Origin: Agelas oroides
Taxonomy: Eukaryota > Porifera > Demospongiae > Agelasida > Agelasidae
Direction: 5' to 3'
Assembly: GCA_949130485.1 (NCBI GenBank)
Contig: OX422202.1
Location: 2,161,872 to 2,225,871 of the forward strand
Length of the DNA: 64,000 bases
Below the pieces are notes generated by a model. That model had not been told where the DNA came from and made no database searches. It saw only the letters and a list, made by a program, of their open reading frames with translations. Every line of letters starts with the position of its first letter. Positions within the stretch are counted from its first letter, which is position 1. The position numbers and the translations under genes are program-made. Of this stretch, positions 14,201 through 24,235 are shown one piece after another.

Positions 14201-17016
14201 ACTAAAATAGCCATTATCCTCGAAAGCTTCTTGGCTTTCATCAGTGTGTATCTGTTGACCTGGCACTATGCTGGCACACGTGATACATACATGTCTATAT
14301 GCACGCGCGTGCGCGCGTTTCACATTCCTATGCATATTGCATTCCTGCTGCTTGCACGTACGTGCATTTGCTCACGTTCTAGTTAGCCCAGCTATGAATA
14401 ACGTGGAGGATGTTCTATATATAGTAGCAGGGCAGGGCAGTATTTCTCACACTATCCATTCATTTTATTCCAGCATAAATTTTCCAGCTGTACAGTATAT
14501 ATATAATCCTCACACCGCGCTATACACCTTATACTGGCATAGCTATGCTTTGGCATAATAACATTACATAAGAGCATAATGACAGGGTTATTGCCAGTTT
14601 TAGCACAAAATTTTTTAAAGTTGAACATTTTCATTTCAAATAATTATCACTCTTAAAGCAAAAAAACGCATCAAACGCCGAGGGTTTTGTACTATATGTG
14701 CTTCATTTCACATGTAATTACATGAGCATTGCATAAGGCTTATTCAAGGGCAGAGGAGGTTGGAAGCTAGTAATTAGTGATATGCACGAGGTAAGCAATT
14801 AGTGCTACGTGAATGACGTAATCGTACTGACTGCCATAGAGGCCCATAGTGAAAGGTCAACTCAATTTACACAAGCAGCTTTCCTTTGTTTGGGACGAAA
14901 CTCACTCAGTGGATACTGCCAGGTGTGCTCTAGATTGACCTCTATGGCATTTTATGATAAGCAGAATTTTTCGTGGGGATTCCCAAGACTCAAATGCTTC
15001 GCGCGTAAGGAAGAGCTATAGTGGTCGATCTAGAGCGCACCTGGCAGTATTCACTGAGTGAGTTTCGTCCCAAACAAACGAAAGCTGTTTGTGTAAATCG
15101 AGTTGACCTTTCACTATGGGCCTCTATGGCAGGCAGTATGATTACGTCATTCGCGTAGCACTAATTACTATCCTGCGTATCACTAATTACCAGCTTCCAA
15201 CCTCCTCTGATTCAAGGGTGACTGTATCATGAAAATGAAACTGATATGCACACTGCAATTTTCTTTCCACTTTAGTTTAAACAAACAAACAAAACAAGCC
15301 TGGTGGCCTGGTCATTTTAAAGTGACTTGTAGGACCTGAAACAGGAAATTAACTTTGTGTGGCCTTTGTTTATTTTTTGTTTTCTGTTTATTGCAGATAC
15401 ATTTCAGAAACATCAACATGTCTTGACATGTTGGACTGCAGAAGGTACTTGTGTTTCCCCTGACGATGATGTTGTGTCTTCACACACGTACACAAATATG
15501 CAAACACTTGAGAATAGCTTGCCTCAGCTGTAAATAGATATGATGATGCGTAATTGAGTGTTATGACTGCAGTAGAGGATTGTGAAAGCTGGTGGTTGTA
15601 ACTCAGTGGTCGTAGCTTGGTGGTCGTACCTCAGTGGTCGTAGCTCAGTGGCCGTAGCTACTGGTTGTAGCTTGGTGGTCGTACCTCAGTGGTTGTACCT
15701 CGGTGGTCGTAGCTTGGTGGTTGTAGCTCAGTGGTCGTAGCTCGGTGGTCGTAGCTCAGTGGTCGTAGTTCAGTGGTCGTAGCTTGGTGGTCGTAGCTCG
15801 GTGGTCATAGCTCAGTGGTCGTAGCTCGGTGGTCGTAGCTTGGTGGTCGTAGCTCGGTGGTTGTAGCTCAGTGGTTGTAGTTCAGTGGTCGTAGCTCGGT
15901 GGCTAAAGCTTTACAGTGATTTCAAGCAAATGCATACGCTGCAAAATTGCATGAGATGTAGGGAACGGCACAATATATAAGGATGGTATATGGTGTTTTT
16001 CCTTCCTTGTTTGGTTGCTTTGGGGAGTTTCATCGTCGTGCATATTTCCACTTAGAAAACTTGTTATGTTTGTTGTACTCTTCTCCGCAGGCAAGGACTA
16101 CCCGGTGCAAGCTAGTACGAGGGACGAGATGCTTGTGTGGATTAAATTTATTGATGATGCAAGAGTAGGTTTCTGAATGGGATGCAGTGGAACCCTGCTT
16201 AACGGACCCACCTCAACAGTGGATACCCACGAAATAACGGACAATTCTGAAAGTCCCAACCGTTTCTCCATAGATTTGTACATTAGAAACCCTGAATAGC
16301 GGATATCCTGCTACTCCAGATAACAGACACTTTTCATGCTCCCAATACGTAATGATCCCGATTTAGTGGACCTTTTCAGCAAGATTGTCCACCATCGCTG
16401 CTGGAGTTAACAATTGGATTAGCGCTGTTACTCATAGTATTATCCTCGGCTTAGTGCTTTCCCTGCCAGCATATAGCAAGGGGAAACTCTGAAAACATAA
16501 AGCCACATTGTGCTCGACAGCCCGATTACGCAAGTATCAAACCTACCGGAAATATACCAGAAGCCCCTGAATTAGGAACACCTCTCTATAAAGGACAAAA
16601 TTGTTGGTCCCAATGGTGTCCACTATAGAGGGGTTCCACTGTAGTGTTAGATCTCTTTTCCCTTTCCCCCTTCCCCCTTCCCCCTTCCCCCTTCCCCCTT
16701 CTCCCTTCTCCCCTGACTCCTGAGTCTGTGGAATATGCTTTCAATCTGTAAAGCCTATATACACAGTCCAAGCGTGAGCAACTGTATGTAGACAGGAAGT
16801 AATAATTACGTAATCACTTCCTTCTGATGCAATTCACCAACCCCCCTCCCTCCACTCTCCCTCCAGATTGAGCGCAATAAGAGACCTCCTGACTCTGTAG
16901 CTCCCCACTCAACCAACCCAGCAGCAGAATCAAGGAGCCACAATTCTGAGCCCCAGAAGAACGGAGCAACCAGTGGAGCTTCAAAGCAGGATTCAGATGA
17001 TTCAGATGATGACTAG
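4522..17016 (+). CDS. Small PH-domain protein, five exons, 162 residues
   Basis: Exons are 4522-4686, 13443-13494, 15397-15444, 16091-16164 and 16867-17016. Every junction is GT-AG with matching phases (0, 1, 1, 0) and the frame ends at TAG. Residues about 19-113 form a pleckstrin homology domain: GFLRKKGHVRRNWLDRWFVL (beta 1-2), GIYYYKNRT, KPIGVVPLFGSTV, QHVLTCWTAEGKDYPVQAS, and the C-terminal helix with its conserved Trp in RDEMLVWIKFIDDAR. The tail (114-162) is Ser/Asn-rich and ends in an acidic DSDDSDDD run. PH domains usually bind phosphoinositides or proteins at membranes. The basic beta 1-2 loop (RKKGHVRR) would suit lipid binding, but the usual K/R-x-R before WF is replaced by L-D-R, so specificity is uncertain. 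No transmembrane segment or other domain is visible. I cannot name an orthologue. Intron 1 is 8,756 bp. The exon 2 acceptor is the last unit of a minisatellite. Confidence 0.88.
5713..5794. mobile_element. Short fold-back element in PH-gene intron 1
   Basis: Inverted arms of about 34 bp (left begins ACTACTTTTGAGCCTAGATG) surround a short spacer. Fold-back MITE is an inference. Apart from this, 4687-6200 shows nothing I can support. Confidence 0.6.
6225..6440. repeat. ~80-bp imperfect tandem repeat in PH-gene intron 1
   Basis: Two to three copies built around CAGCCACATGACCCTCCCGA and ATGGTGGACAAATGTGTCAC. No coding sequence is supported between 6440 and 7430. Confidence 0.6.
7437..7603. mobile_element. 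Degenerate end of the CAGAGGAGG-terminus element family
   Basis: It shares long stretches with the right half of the element at 14751-15209, for example GAGTGAGTTTCGTCCCAAAC and CAGCTTCCAACCTCCTCTGA. It lacks a matching left arm, so it is a truncated, older copy. A second weak relative lies near 20080-20190, ending CTAACCTCCTCTGC. Confidence 0.65.
8333..8592. mobile_element. 260-bp MITE with CAAGAGCG termini
   Basis: Terminal inverted repeats of about 43 bp start CAAGAGCGCATAAGAACAGG and end in the complement. CTGTTA occurs directly outside each end and may be a target duplication. A second, shorter copy is at 12333-12519. No coding capacity. Confidence 0.8.
8994..9716. repeat. 35-36 bp minisatellite built from TAGCCTC fold-back units
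   Basis: About 20 tandem copies. Each unit is TAGCCTCATTCCCAGGYC, then CGAGGCTA, then CACACTACC. TAGCCTC and GAGGCTA are the two ends of the fold-back element family scattered elsewhere in this window, so each unit is a tiny palindrome plus a 9-bp spacer. It lies in PH-gene intron 1. Nothing coding is supported in 8593-8993 or 9717-10010. Confidence 0.92.
10978..11069 (-). other. Exon-like fragment (terminal coding exon) inside the transposon
   Basis: On the minus strand a good acceptor (CTCTCCTTAG) is followed by a phase-1 open frame of about 30 codons beginning DADEGDHELCSVQTQETILE and ending SKKEHN before a TGA. The composition is protein-like and acidic. I do not recognise the family and found no convincing partner exon within the element. 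It could be a captured host exon, a nested gene, or chance. Confidence 0.3.
11180..11210. repeat. (AAC)n microsatellite
   Basis: Ten AAC/ACA trinucleotides inside the 2.16-kb transposon. Confidence 0.9.
11402..11497. mobile_element. TAGCCTC fold-back element nested in the larger transposon
   Basis: Begins TAGCCTCATTCCCATGC and ends AGAGGCTA. CACAGTCT is present near both flanks but is offset by a few bases on the left, so the target duplication is uncertain. Confidence 0.6.
12333..12519. mobile_element. 187-bp copy of the CAAGAGCG-terminus MITE
   Basis: Inverted ends CAAGAACGCATAAGAATGGG and complement match the element at 8333-8592. It separates one diverged minisatellite unit (about 12284-12332) from the main 34-bp array that starts at its right border. 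Confidence 0.78.
12520..13442 (+). repeat. 34-bp minisatellite made of tandem 3' splice sites, abutting PH-gene exon 2
   Basis: About 27 copies of a 34-bp unit (a few are 35 bp). Read from the exon border, each unit is GACGTAAAG followed by CACACGTACCCTCTGTCTG and TTGTAG. It thus contains a pyrimidine tract, an AG, and the first nine bases of PH-gene exon 2 (codons Asp-Val-Lys). The true acceptor at 13442 is the final copy, after which the exon departs into CCAATCGG. Because 34 is not a multiple of three, the same peptide repeats appear in all three minus-strand frames; these are not genes. Outer units at both ends carry ACATGTACC, and inner ones ACACGTACC. Confidence 0.95.
13567..13858. mobile_element. 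292-bp MITE with GTGGACGGACATCC termini
   Basis: Imperfect inverted repeats of about 60 bp: left GTGGACGGACATCC and AAACCACGCTCAATGGAG, right their diverged complements. It lies in PH-gene intron 2. Confidence 0.7.
13868..14686. mobile_element. Possible DNA element bounded by AACCCTCGGCG inverted ends
   Basis: The left end AACCCTCGGCGCGCATGCGC forms its own hairpin with GCCGTAGGGTT; the complement CGCCGAGGGTT lies at 14676-14686. There is no clear target duplication. A TG/CTGT microsatellite sits at about 13910-13942. Coding was not found. Confidence 0.35.
14751..15209. mobile_element. 459-bp fold-back DNA element with CAGAGGAGG termini and 9-bp target duplication
   Basis: Long inverted repeats (about 190 bp per arm, imperfect) start CAGAGGAGGTTGGAAGCTAG. 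The exact 9-bp sequence ATTCAAGGG flanks both ends (14742-14750 and 15210-15218). No open frame of note. It lies in PH-gene intron 2. Confidence 0.88.
15597..15903. repeat. 14-bp minisatellite GTAGCTCRGTGGTC
   Basis: About 22 copies with variants TCAGT, TCGGT, TTGGT and TTCAGT, in PH-gene intron 3. The unit matches the pol III A-box / tRNA D-arm pattern TAGCTCAGTGG. Confidence 0.93.
16185..16641. mobile_element. Tigger/pogo-like MITE
   Basis: Inverted ends CAGTGGAACCC and GGGGTTCCACTG, with internal CACTATAGAGGGG and TAACGGAC motifs, resemble Tc1/mariner pogo-type termini. The right flank is TA but the left is TG, so the expected TA duplication is imperfect. A fragment resembling its inner right part is near 7819-7855. 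It lies in PH-gene intron 4. Confidence 0.65.
16654..16713. repeat. Pyrimidine tract, (TTCCCCC)n
   Basis: About nine TTCCCCC/TTCTCCC heptamers immediately downstream of the Tigger-like element, in PH-gene intron 4. Confidence 0.9.
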
Positions 17017-17145
17017 CACCTTCATCACTACAAGTTTGCAATTATTTTCTTACCGCCCCAAACTCTTATGTAATTTATATCATTGTTGTTAATGTCATTC
17101 CGTTATGTGAATGTTGTTCTCCGAGGTGTTGCTTTTTGTGTTATA

Positions 17146-17151
17146 AATAAA
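17146..17151 (+). terminator. Polyadenylation signal AATAAA of the PH-domain gene
   Basis: AATAAA occurs 130 bp after the PH-gene stop codon and is the first one downstream. Confidence 0.65.
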
Positions 17152-18272
17152 GGTAGAAATATACGTATAGCCAATGATTATTAATTTTCTGTGTACATCA
17201 TTCAAATCACTATTGTGGGTTTGTAAAAGAATATTTTATACTTTCAGAGCAATTTGTATCTATATGGTATGCTTTCTTATATTGCTGCAGCAGCAGAATT
17301 TTATACTGAAGTAATGCTACTAGCAAGAGTTTGATTTTTGTGACTGCTTCAGTCTAAGAAAAAAATAAAAGAGGCAGGCTTAGCATATATAGATCTGCAA
17401 AGTCATGCTGTGCAGGAAATGTTTTGGCCAATACAAGGCCTCATCAGCTGTGCTGGGGTTACTGGGAGATGTGGACTGCTATCCCATGCACAGATTCCAG
17501 TCAAATGGTTGACCTTATTCATAGGTAGAGGCTAGGTCCTCAAAAGTGTGGTATGCAAGTATGTGGTGTACATAACACAAACAACGCTGTTAAGTTGTTA
17601 GCAGATATTTTTGTAATTCTGTTATTGGATGGGGAAAGCTGGGGCCATAGACAGTACAATTACGTTGACATTCCTGTGTTGTGCATGTAGAAGAGTGGAC
17701 TATGACATTACCAACTCTTAGTACTCCCTCCATAGATACAAACCATAGATTGGACACCTCCATTACCTGGGATATCTCATGTAAGTCCACATTGCACGAG
17801 CTGTAAAATGTAATGAGGTATACAATTTGCAAAACAATGTTTGTTGAGAATACTGGTGTGTCACACTGTAGTCTCGTGCCGAGACCCCATTTGAATGGGG
17901 TCTGGGCACGAGACTAACTGTTGTTTATCAGTACTACACACACATTCCATGAAAACATTTAGTGGCCAAAGCAATGAATAACTTATAAGCTATTCATTAC
18001 ACGTCATAGCAGAGAATGCATAAATAGCTGGAAAGTAAGGGACTGCTACAGTACTCACATGTCACAATATGGCACTATGGAGTATGAAAGGATTTTCAGA
18101 TAGTATTCGATGGCTCAAAATTAGATGATGTTTAATCAAGAGTATTCTTGACTGAAAGTTTACCAGTTTCCTACTGCACCCCTCATAGAGCCATAGAAAG
18201 TTTATCAGTTACTCAATGTAGAGGTCATACTTATATAGTTTAGATGTACCATGAATAATACTAATTTGTCAC
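17152..18272. other. Intergenic region without a recognised gene
   Basis: The only structure I can support is a 47-bp fold-back at 17869-17915 (TAGTCTCGTGCCGAGACCCC and complement), which shares its terminus with the element at 3459-3563. The rest is unremarkable. Confidence 0.5.
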
Positions 18273-18280
18273 TATATAAG
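18273..18280 (+). promoter_or_regulatory. TATA box of the AbfB-domain gene
   Basis: TATATAAG lies 84 bp upstream of the ATG at 18364, a plausible distance for a TATA promoter with a short 5' UTR. The other gene starts in this window lack such an element. Confidence 0.5.
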
Positions 18281-18363
18281 CAAGGAGCTATGTAGCTAAT
18301 ACAGTGAATTATCAAGTTTGAACAAAAAGCACTTCAGGACTCAAGTTGATCCTTGCAGTGACA

Positions 18364-19346
18364 ATGTTGAAAGAGCTGATTTCACTTGGGGCAATTTTGC
18401 AAATCCTTGCCATTGGAAACAGCCACGCTGTTAGCTCAGGTATGATTTCAGCTACTGGCAGTGGCATTACATATTCACATTCATACACTTTTACCAAGCA
18501 TTCATATTATAACCATTAAAGTTTTGTGCCACTACAGTTGAACTGCAGTCCTACAACTACCCTACTCGCTACGTTGGCCTCACTGGAAATGCCGCTTACA
18601 TCCTTCAACAAACGTTACCACAGCGGTGGAAGATTGTAAGTCCTGGACTGTGTGGAAGTCCAGGTACCATATCAATCCAGTCAGCATCCAACCCAAACAG
18701 GTACTTACGCCACCGTGGATTTCTGTTATATGAAGATCCTTTTGTTAACACTGATCTGTACAAGAAGGATGCATGCTTCTTCCAATGGAAAGATAAATGG
18801 TTTCCTGGTCATGATGCATTTGAGAGTTTTAACGTACCTGGTCGGTTCATCCGTCACTCTTCTTGGCGGTTGTGGCTGCATACGTACCAGAGTGCAGCAC
18901 TTTTTGAAATGGATGCCAGCTTTCGAATTTTAAAACCAACGTGCCATACAATTCAGTCATTCAACGTTCCAAACTACTCCATTGGAGTTACTGGAGGTGC
19001 TGCATACATTAAGCAAAATGGAGACAGCTGGGCTGTGATCAGCCCTGGATTAGCTGGTCACATTGGGAGTGTGTCATTCCGGGCTTGTTATAATGCTACA
19101 AACTACCTCAGGCACGCAAACCTTCTTGTTTGGGAGCACCCATACAACCCCTCTGCACTGTACAAAAATGATGCCACATTCACAGTACGCAAAAACAAAT
19201 TCTTCCCAGGAACAGATGGATATGAAAGTGTCAATAATCCTGGCTACTTCATTCGACACCAAAGCTATCGCTTGAAGATCAGCAACTATAATGGTACACA
19301 ACTCTACAAGAATGATGCAAGTTTTGAAAGCAGTTACTGCAACTGA
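18364..19346 (+). CDS. Secreted protein with two AbfB (CBM42-like) beta-trefoil domains
   Basis: Exons are 18364-18439 and 18538-19346 (phase 1, GT-AG), giving 294 residues and a TGA stop. Residues 1-22 are a signal peptide (MLKELISLGAILQILAIGNS), so the protein is probably secreted. The mature part holds two homologous halves, about 26-155 and 160-292. Both carry the AbfB signature: an N/RYLRH-type motif (NRYLRHRGFLLYED; NYLRHANLLVWE), LYKKDACF or LYKNDATF, a FPGHDAFES / FPGTDGYESV turn, and a GRFIRH / GYFIRH strand. In microbial arabinofuranosidases this domain (CBM42) binds arabinose side chains. No catalytic domain is present here, so a lectin-like role is inferred, not shown. The gene has only one small intron, unlike its neighbours. 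Confidence 0.85.
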
Positions 19347-19726
19347 AAGTTAACTCTCGTACTCGATATCATACACTTGTTAATGCTAAACATTCAGAAT
19401 TTGCTAGTGTGCTTTTTACTAGCCAGTATTTGTAATTTCACACCTTTACCTTCTGTTTATTAGCTGTGTTTTGTCACAGGACTGATAGCAAGGCTACTAT
19501 TTAGCTAATGGATAAACATTTGTGGAGCATTGTTGTAGCTAGGTACTCTGTGCTTTTGCTGAGAAATACCAACCACTTGTGAAAAACTTTCATGTGTAAA
19601 TGCATGATGTCATTTCAATTGCTTATTAATCACTCTGGAGGTACATACAATTATAACCCGGCTTCAGAACTTCAGAAATCAATATTTACAATAACATGTG
19701 ACAAAATATAAGTGTTAATATCAATG
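19347..19726. other. Convergent 3' intergenic region
   Basis: 380 bp between the stop codons of the convergent AbfB-domain and AlaX genes. No canonical AATAAA was seen on either strand and no gene is supported. Confidence 0.5.
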
Positions 19727-22700
19727 TTATTCTTCACTGATCCCATAGGCCACTCTAACATTCTTCTTGCTCTGAAAATGAGAAAGTACATTTGTAATTT
19801 TCTACAACTCAACACCTTGTGCAATGACCCTGGAGATTGCAGCTAATGTCTAATACCAATATCTAGTACCTAATGCTAATACCCAATACACAATATACCC
19901 AATACACAATACCTAATACCTAATGGTAATACACAATAATTATGCCCTAATACACATTACCTTCATAAAGAAAGAGGACATTGTCTATTAGCACGTGATG
20001 ATACACCCACTTCACGGCAGGCCAGCGCATGGGGCCATGCCATCTACCATGTACTATAAGCATTAGGTACTCAGCAAGTTTCTCTTGAAATTAGGGCAGT
20101 TTCTATCAATTTCGCCTTTCACTATGAAAGTCTGTATAACTCATACTGCTATCTTGTGCACACCACTAGTTTCTAACCTCCTCTGCATCATGCAAGCACA
20201 AATGATTATAGCATAGCCCTTGGACCAATCTTGTAGAGATATTGGACTTAGTAATACAGTTACTGGAGCCTTGTTTGCTATATACCTCTTGTGCCCAGCA
20301 AGCAAGCAATTATAATGACAGTAAAACATTTTGAGTGATTTTTGCACTTAGCATGGGTGCATAAAAGGCAAGCCTATAAGCTGTGCTTCCCAGTACATGT
20401 AGATACAGGAGAAAGGAAAAGGATACAAGCACAAAACAAATACCAAAACATGGAAGGTTTTCAGTTTCACTTTCAAATGTTGTGTGCAACTGGTGCTGTT
20501 TCTAACTCTGTAATGCATGCCCAGGCCAAATGTGAGGATGGGCTAAGAACAACTATTTAGTGAGTTGCATGGTACCAAGATCAGTCTGCAGGAGCCTCGC
20601 TCCCAGGCTCACCTTCTTAATCTTAGTTACAGTGACACCTCGGATGTCTGCAGTGTTCTTAACATGGGTGCCCCCACATGCACACACTGCACCTCCAACA
20701 TTCACCATCCTCTCCCCTGGAAGTACAAACATACAACTTAGCACAAGCAAGAGTGCATAACCCCTCTACTACAATCATTTCTAGCCTACATTACAGACAT
20801 TATGCCTTCCCATTCAGTTTTGCACTGCAAGCACAAAACTGTGAGTGGAGGCCTGGGAATGCAGTGCATACATAAACAGTGTGACAGGATCTATCCATTA
20901 CATGGGATACTATGATTAGGCTTGTGGGGATTGGCTAAAACCATTCTTACAGACCCATGGCTTATAAGGATCAGCTTATGGATTGGTTTAGGGATGGCAC
21001 TACTTTATGCTTCTTACTACTGTTCTATAACAGTGTGCAGGTCATTCCTACCTCGTTCATTCTTGGTTACTTCAACTGGAATAGCCTCCTGCAAGGTATA
21101 GCAAACTGTTAACCATCCTCACCCCAGCATAAATAACCTGTGAACCAATTGCTACTATATACATGTACTTTCATGCATGCAGCTATACACAAACCTGTAT
21201 GAGTCTGTTGGCCTCTCTGTTGAGTTGCTGTATTACCTCCCCTCTCTTTTCCATTGGAATAGCACCAATGTACTCTATACACAGGAGAAATTTGAGTGCT
21301 TCTTGTTCTATCAAGACAGCCACAATATTTCAGCCCCACACATAATGTGTGTACTTACCCACATAGGGTCCATCTGGAAAATGATAGCCCTGTAAACATG
21401 AGAAAATAAAGAGACCATGATGATTTCAAGAAACAAGGTCGTGTCATCTTAAAGTGGTAGAGGCCTTATCTTTCTCATACCGATGAGCCAAGAGCCTGGG
21501 ACTGAGGCTAACTGGACGACCGACAAAAGTCTCTCAACTGTTTTTTAGCTTCCTTACATGGGATTCAGTTTCATTTTTTGTAGATGTTGAACTACAGTCA
21601 AACATTCACAATGGGTATAAGTAAACTACCTACTTCAGTAATACCTGTCCAGAATGGTTGCTATATGGGCGGCTGCAGGTGGCTGCTTTTTTTTCACTCA
21701 GCTGAGACATCATCTTTGTCGCAATGAGCTCCAGAATTTCTGTGCCAGCTGCTTTTAATTACTATGTACAGGATTGTCGATAGTGGCCATACACAGGCAG
21801 GTTTCACTTGTTCAGCTAATGCACACAAGCCTACAGCCATTTGAAAAAAATCGTTGTGTACATTTGCTTGCCCACAAAATGACTACAGCTAACTGAACAC
21901 ACTCCACTTCTTGTCAAGAGCCACCAACGATGGCATCTATACACATAAGCGGTAGCTACCAGGTGTGTTGTTAGATATCACTCAGTCAGCACCTTGGCAG
22001 GGACAAGGTCTGTCATGCCCATGTTGAGAAAGGCAGAGTCCAGGAGGTGGCCAGCACTGTGCACCCTTGCATGAAGCATCCTTCTTGTAGCATCAACTTC
22101 AATCCTCACCTCATCCCCAACTGAGAACCTGCCAGACATAGGGAAGGAAGACTATAGCTACTGCACTAGTGATGGTTTCTCAAGAATCAATACCAAAGTT
22201 TGCCCAAGGGTTGGTTTTCTGATAAACTTCAGAAAATAATGCAATGTGCATGTAGCCTTGTTCCCAGGCCACTCCCAGATTCACGGCTGCAAGATAAAAT
22301 CTGGGAGTGGCCAAGGAACATACATGTAGGTGAACTAGTGTATTATCAAGCACTTGTAAATCAAACCATAATTAATGCTATACTAAATGATTCATCTGCA
22401 TGTAGCCTCGTTCCCAGGCCACCCCCAGATTCACGGCTGCAAGATAAAATCTGGGAGTGGCCAAGGAACATACATGTAGGTGAACTAGTGTGTTATCGTA
22501 GACTTGTAAATCAAACCATAATTAATGCTACTAAATGATTCATCTGCTACCCAACGACTCACTGCTTGTCATTGGATGTGTACTTTCCAATGTGCTCAAT
22601 ATGCAAGCAATCCTTTGGTTTCTGAACATGAGATACCTGAAAATGAGGTATCAATCAGTCGTAATAATACAGTCTCATGTCCAGATCCCATGCTGTCATG

Positions 22701-24235
22701 AGGAATGGAATGGCTGTTAAACACTTCCTGAGTTGACTTTAACTCTTTAACCACCATAGGCTATTTGCTGGAAATCTTTTCTAGGCTATGGATACCTTCT
22801 TTGGTTTGTATTTCCACTTCTGCTTGGAGCTAGCACAGGAAACTTGAGCTAAAGCTTCTTTGACACATTCTCTGGGGGTTCATGACCTTAACCACACCCA
22901 GTGAATGCTCCTGCTGACCGAAAACAGGCTACAGTTCTAGAAATGGTGCCCCTACAAGGGGAGAGGACCTATTTGTGCCAACAAGGTGAGAAATGGTCCA
23001 GCCAGTGCCGACCAAGGCCATTCTACAGCAAGCCAAGGCAGCCACCATGCACACGGCATGTCTTGAATATGCCCGCCCACCTCCCCCATCCCACCTTTTT
23101 TGGTAGTGCAAAACCTATCTTCAAAATAGATTGCACCAACTGATAACATGCGGCCAAAGTCAGACGACACCAAAAGGCATCATCGGTGGTTAAAGGGTTA
23201 ATTAAACAACAAGTCAACTGAAATAGCACCACTGTATTTTGCAAGCAAACAGCACTACGCCATGCAGAGCATTAAAAGCAAGCTAATGAAAAGGTATGCA
23301 AGCATGTAGTCATTGGCTTGTTCCCATCAATGCAGTTCTGATCATGTTTATGTATGCATGAGGCTACTTTTCATCTGTTGAAGCAAAAAATTGTTGTCCA
23401 GTTTGTGACTGCATGTTGTCTGTTATCCACACCACACACATCTTATGTATAACTAGCTCTGAACTATGCTACAAGTGTTTTACTTCACTATATGCTGCAA
23501 GCTAGCTTTGTTTTCATTTGCAGTGTGACATAAGCAGTGACACTGGTGACAAGAAGCCAACAGAACAAGGTTATCACACAAGCACACTCCACTCCAAGAC
23601 TTCACCTCAAATGTGATGCTTCCATCTATACTGGTGATTGTTCCTGTGTCTGTTGGCTGGCCACCTGCAGGTTTACATTGTAGCTGAGATATGAATAGAC
23701 TGTAAAGAGTTTAATCTGCAGTTACTAGATATCTATACATTGCAGCTGAAAACAAGATTAGTATACAGAAGATTTTCAAGCTAAAAACATTGAAACGGAA
23801 ACAGATTTAGTTGTACATATATGTGCGCACATATAGGCCTATGCCTAATTAATGTATGTACCACATAGACAGATTCACAAGGCAGACTACATCAACAAAG
23901 TGTACTACTATGCCAAAAAAGCCAGGCAAGCCAGCGGAGTTTCATGAAATTATGCATAATTCACAGAGTATGGCATCACAAACTGTTGTATTCACTTGTA
24001 AACCATAACGAACAGAAACTGATTTGGTGTGACCCATAACCATTTTCTCCTTGCCTCCTTGGGGATGCATGACAGTTTCATCCGTTACAAGTACTACTAG
24101 TTTCTCTCCCTCCACCTCCGGATCCGCCTCACGGACTGCGATGACCTTTGCCGTGTTGGAGAAGAGCTCTGTATCCTCGTAATACAGGTGCACTGTACTC
24201 AGTGCCACTGCTCCTTGGCTACCTGATTGGTCCAT
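19727..24235 (-). CDS. AlaX-type alanyl-tRNA editing protein, nine exons, 248 residues
   Basis: Minus-strand exons are 24055-24235, 23606-23664, 22563-22636, 21993-22128, 21359-21389, 21195-21274, 21052-21088, 20613-20716 and 19727-19771. All phases fit (1, 0, 2, 0, 1, 0, 1, 0). The protein is a free-standing relative of the AlaRS editing domain, which hydrolyses mischarged tRNA(Ala) such as Ser-tRNA(Ala). Visible signatures are HPQGGGQP (57-64), the zinc motif HSAGH (His128, His132) after RRMLHARV, GYHFPDGPYVEYIGAIP (about 151-167), and CACGGTH (Cys213, His217). Metal-binding residues are all present, so it should be active. AARSD1 is the related but longer animal protein; with no extra domain this one is nearer the short AlaX type. 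Intron 1 begins GC rather than GT, and only that choice restores the GGGQP motif. It is divergent with the GCL gene. Confidence 0.92.
19861..19945. repeat. Low-complexity AATACCTAAT/AATACACAAT tract
   Basis: Short imperfect 8-10 bp repeats of AATACCYAATAC type in AlaX intron 8. Confidence 0.6.
22247..22540. repeat. Two tandem ~148-bp copies carrying a TAGCCTTG fold-back
   Basis: Two nearly identical direct copies, each starting TGCATGTAGCCTYGTTCCCA. Each contains an inverted pair (CCACTCCCAGATT and AATCTGGGAGTGG) and ends near AAATGATTCATCTG. They lie in AlaX intron 3, directly beside the exon 3 donor. Confidence 0.85.
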
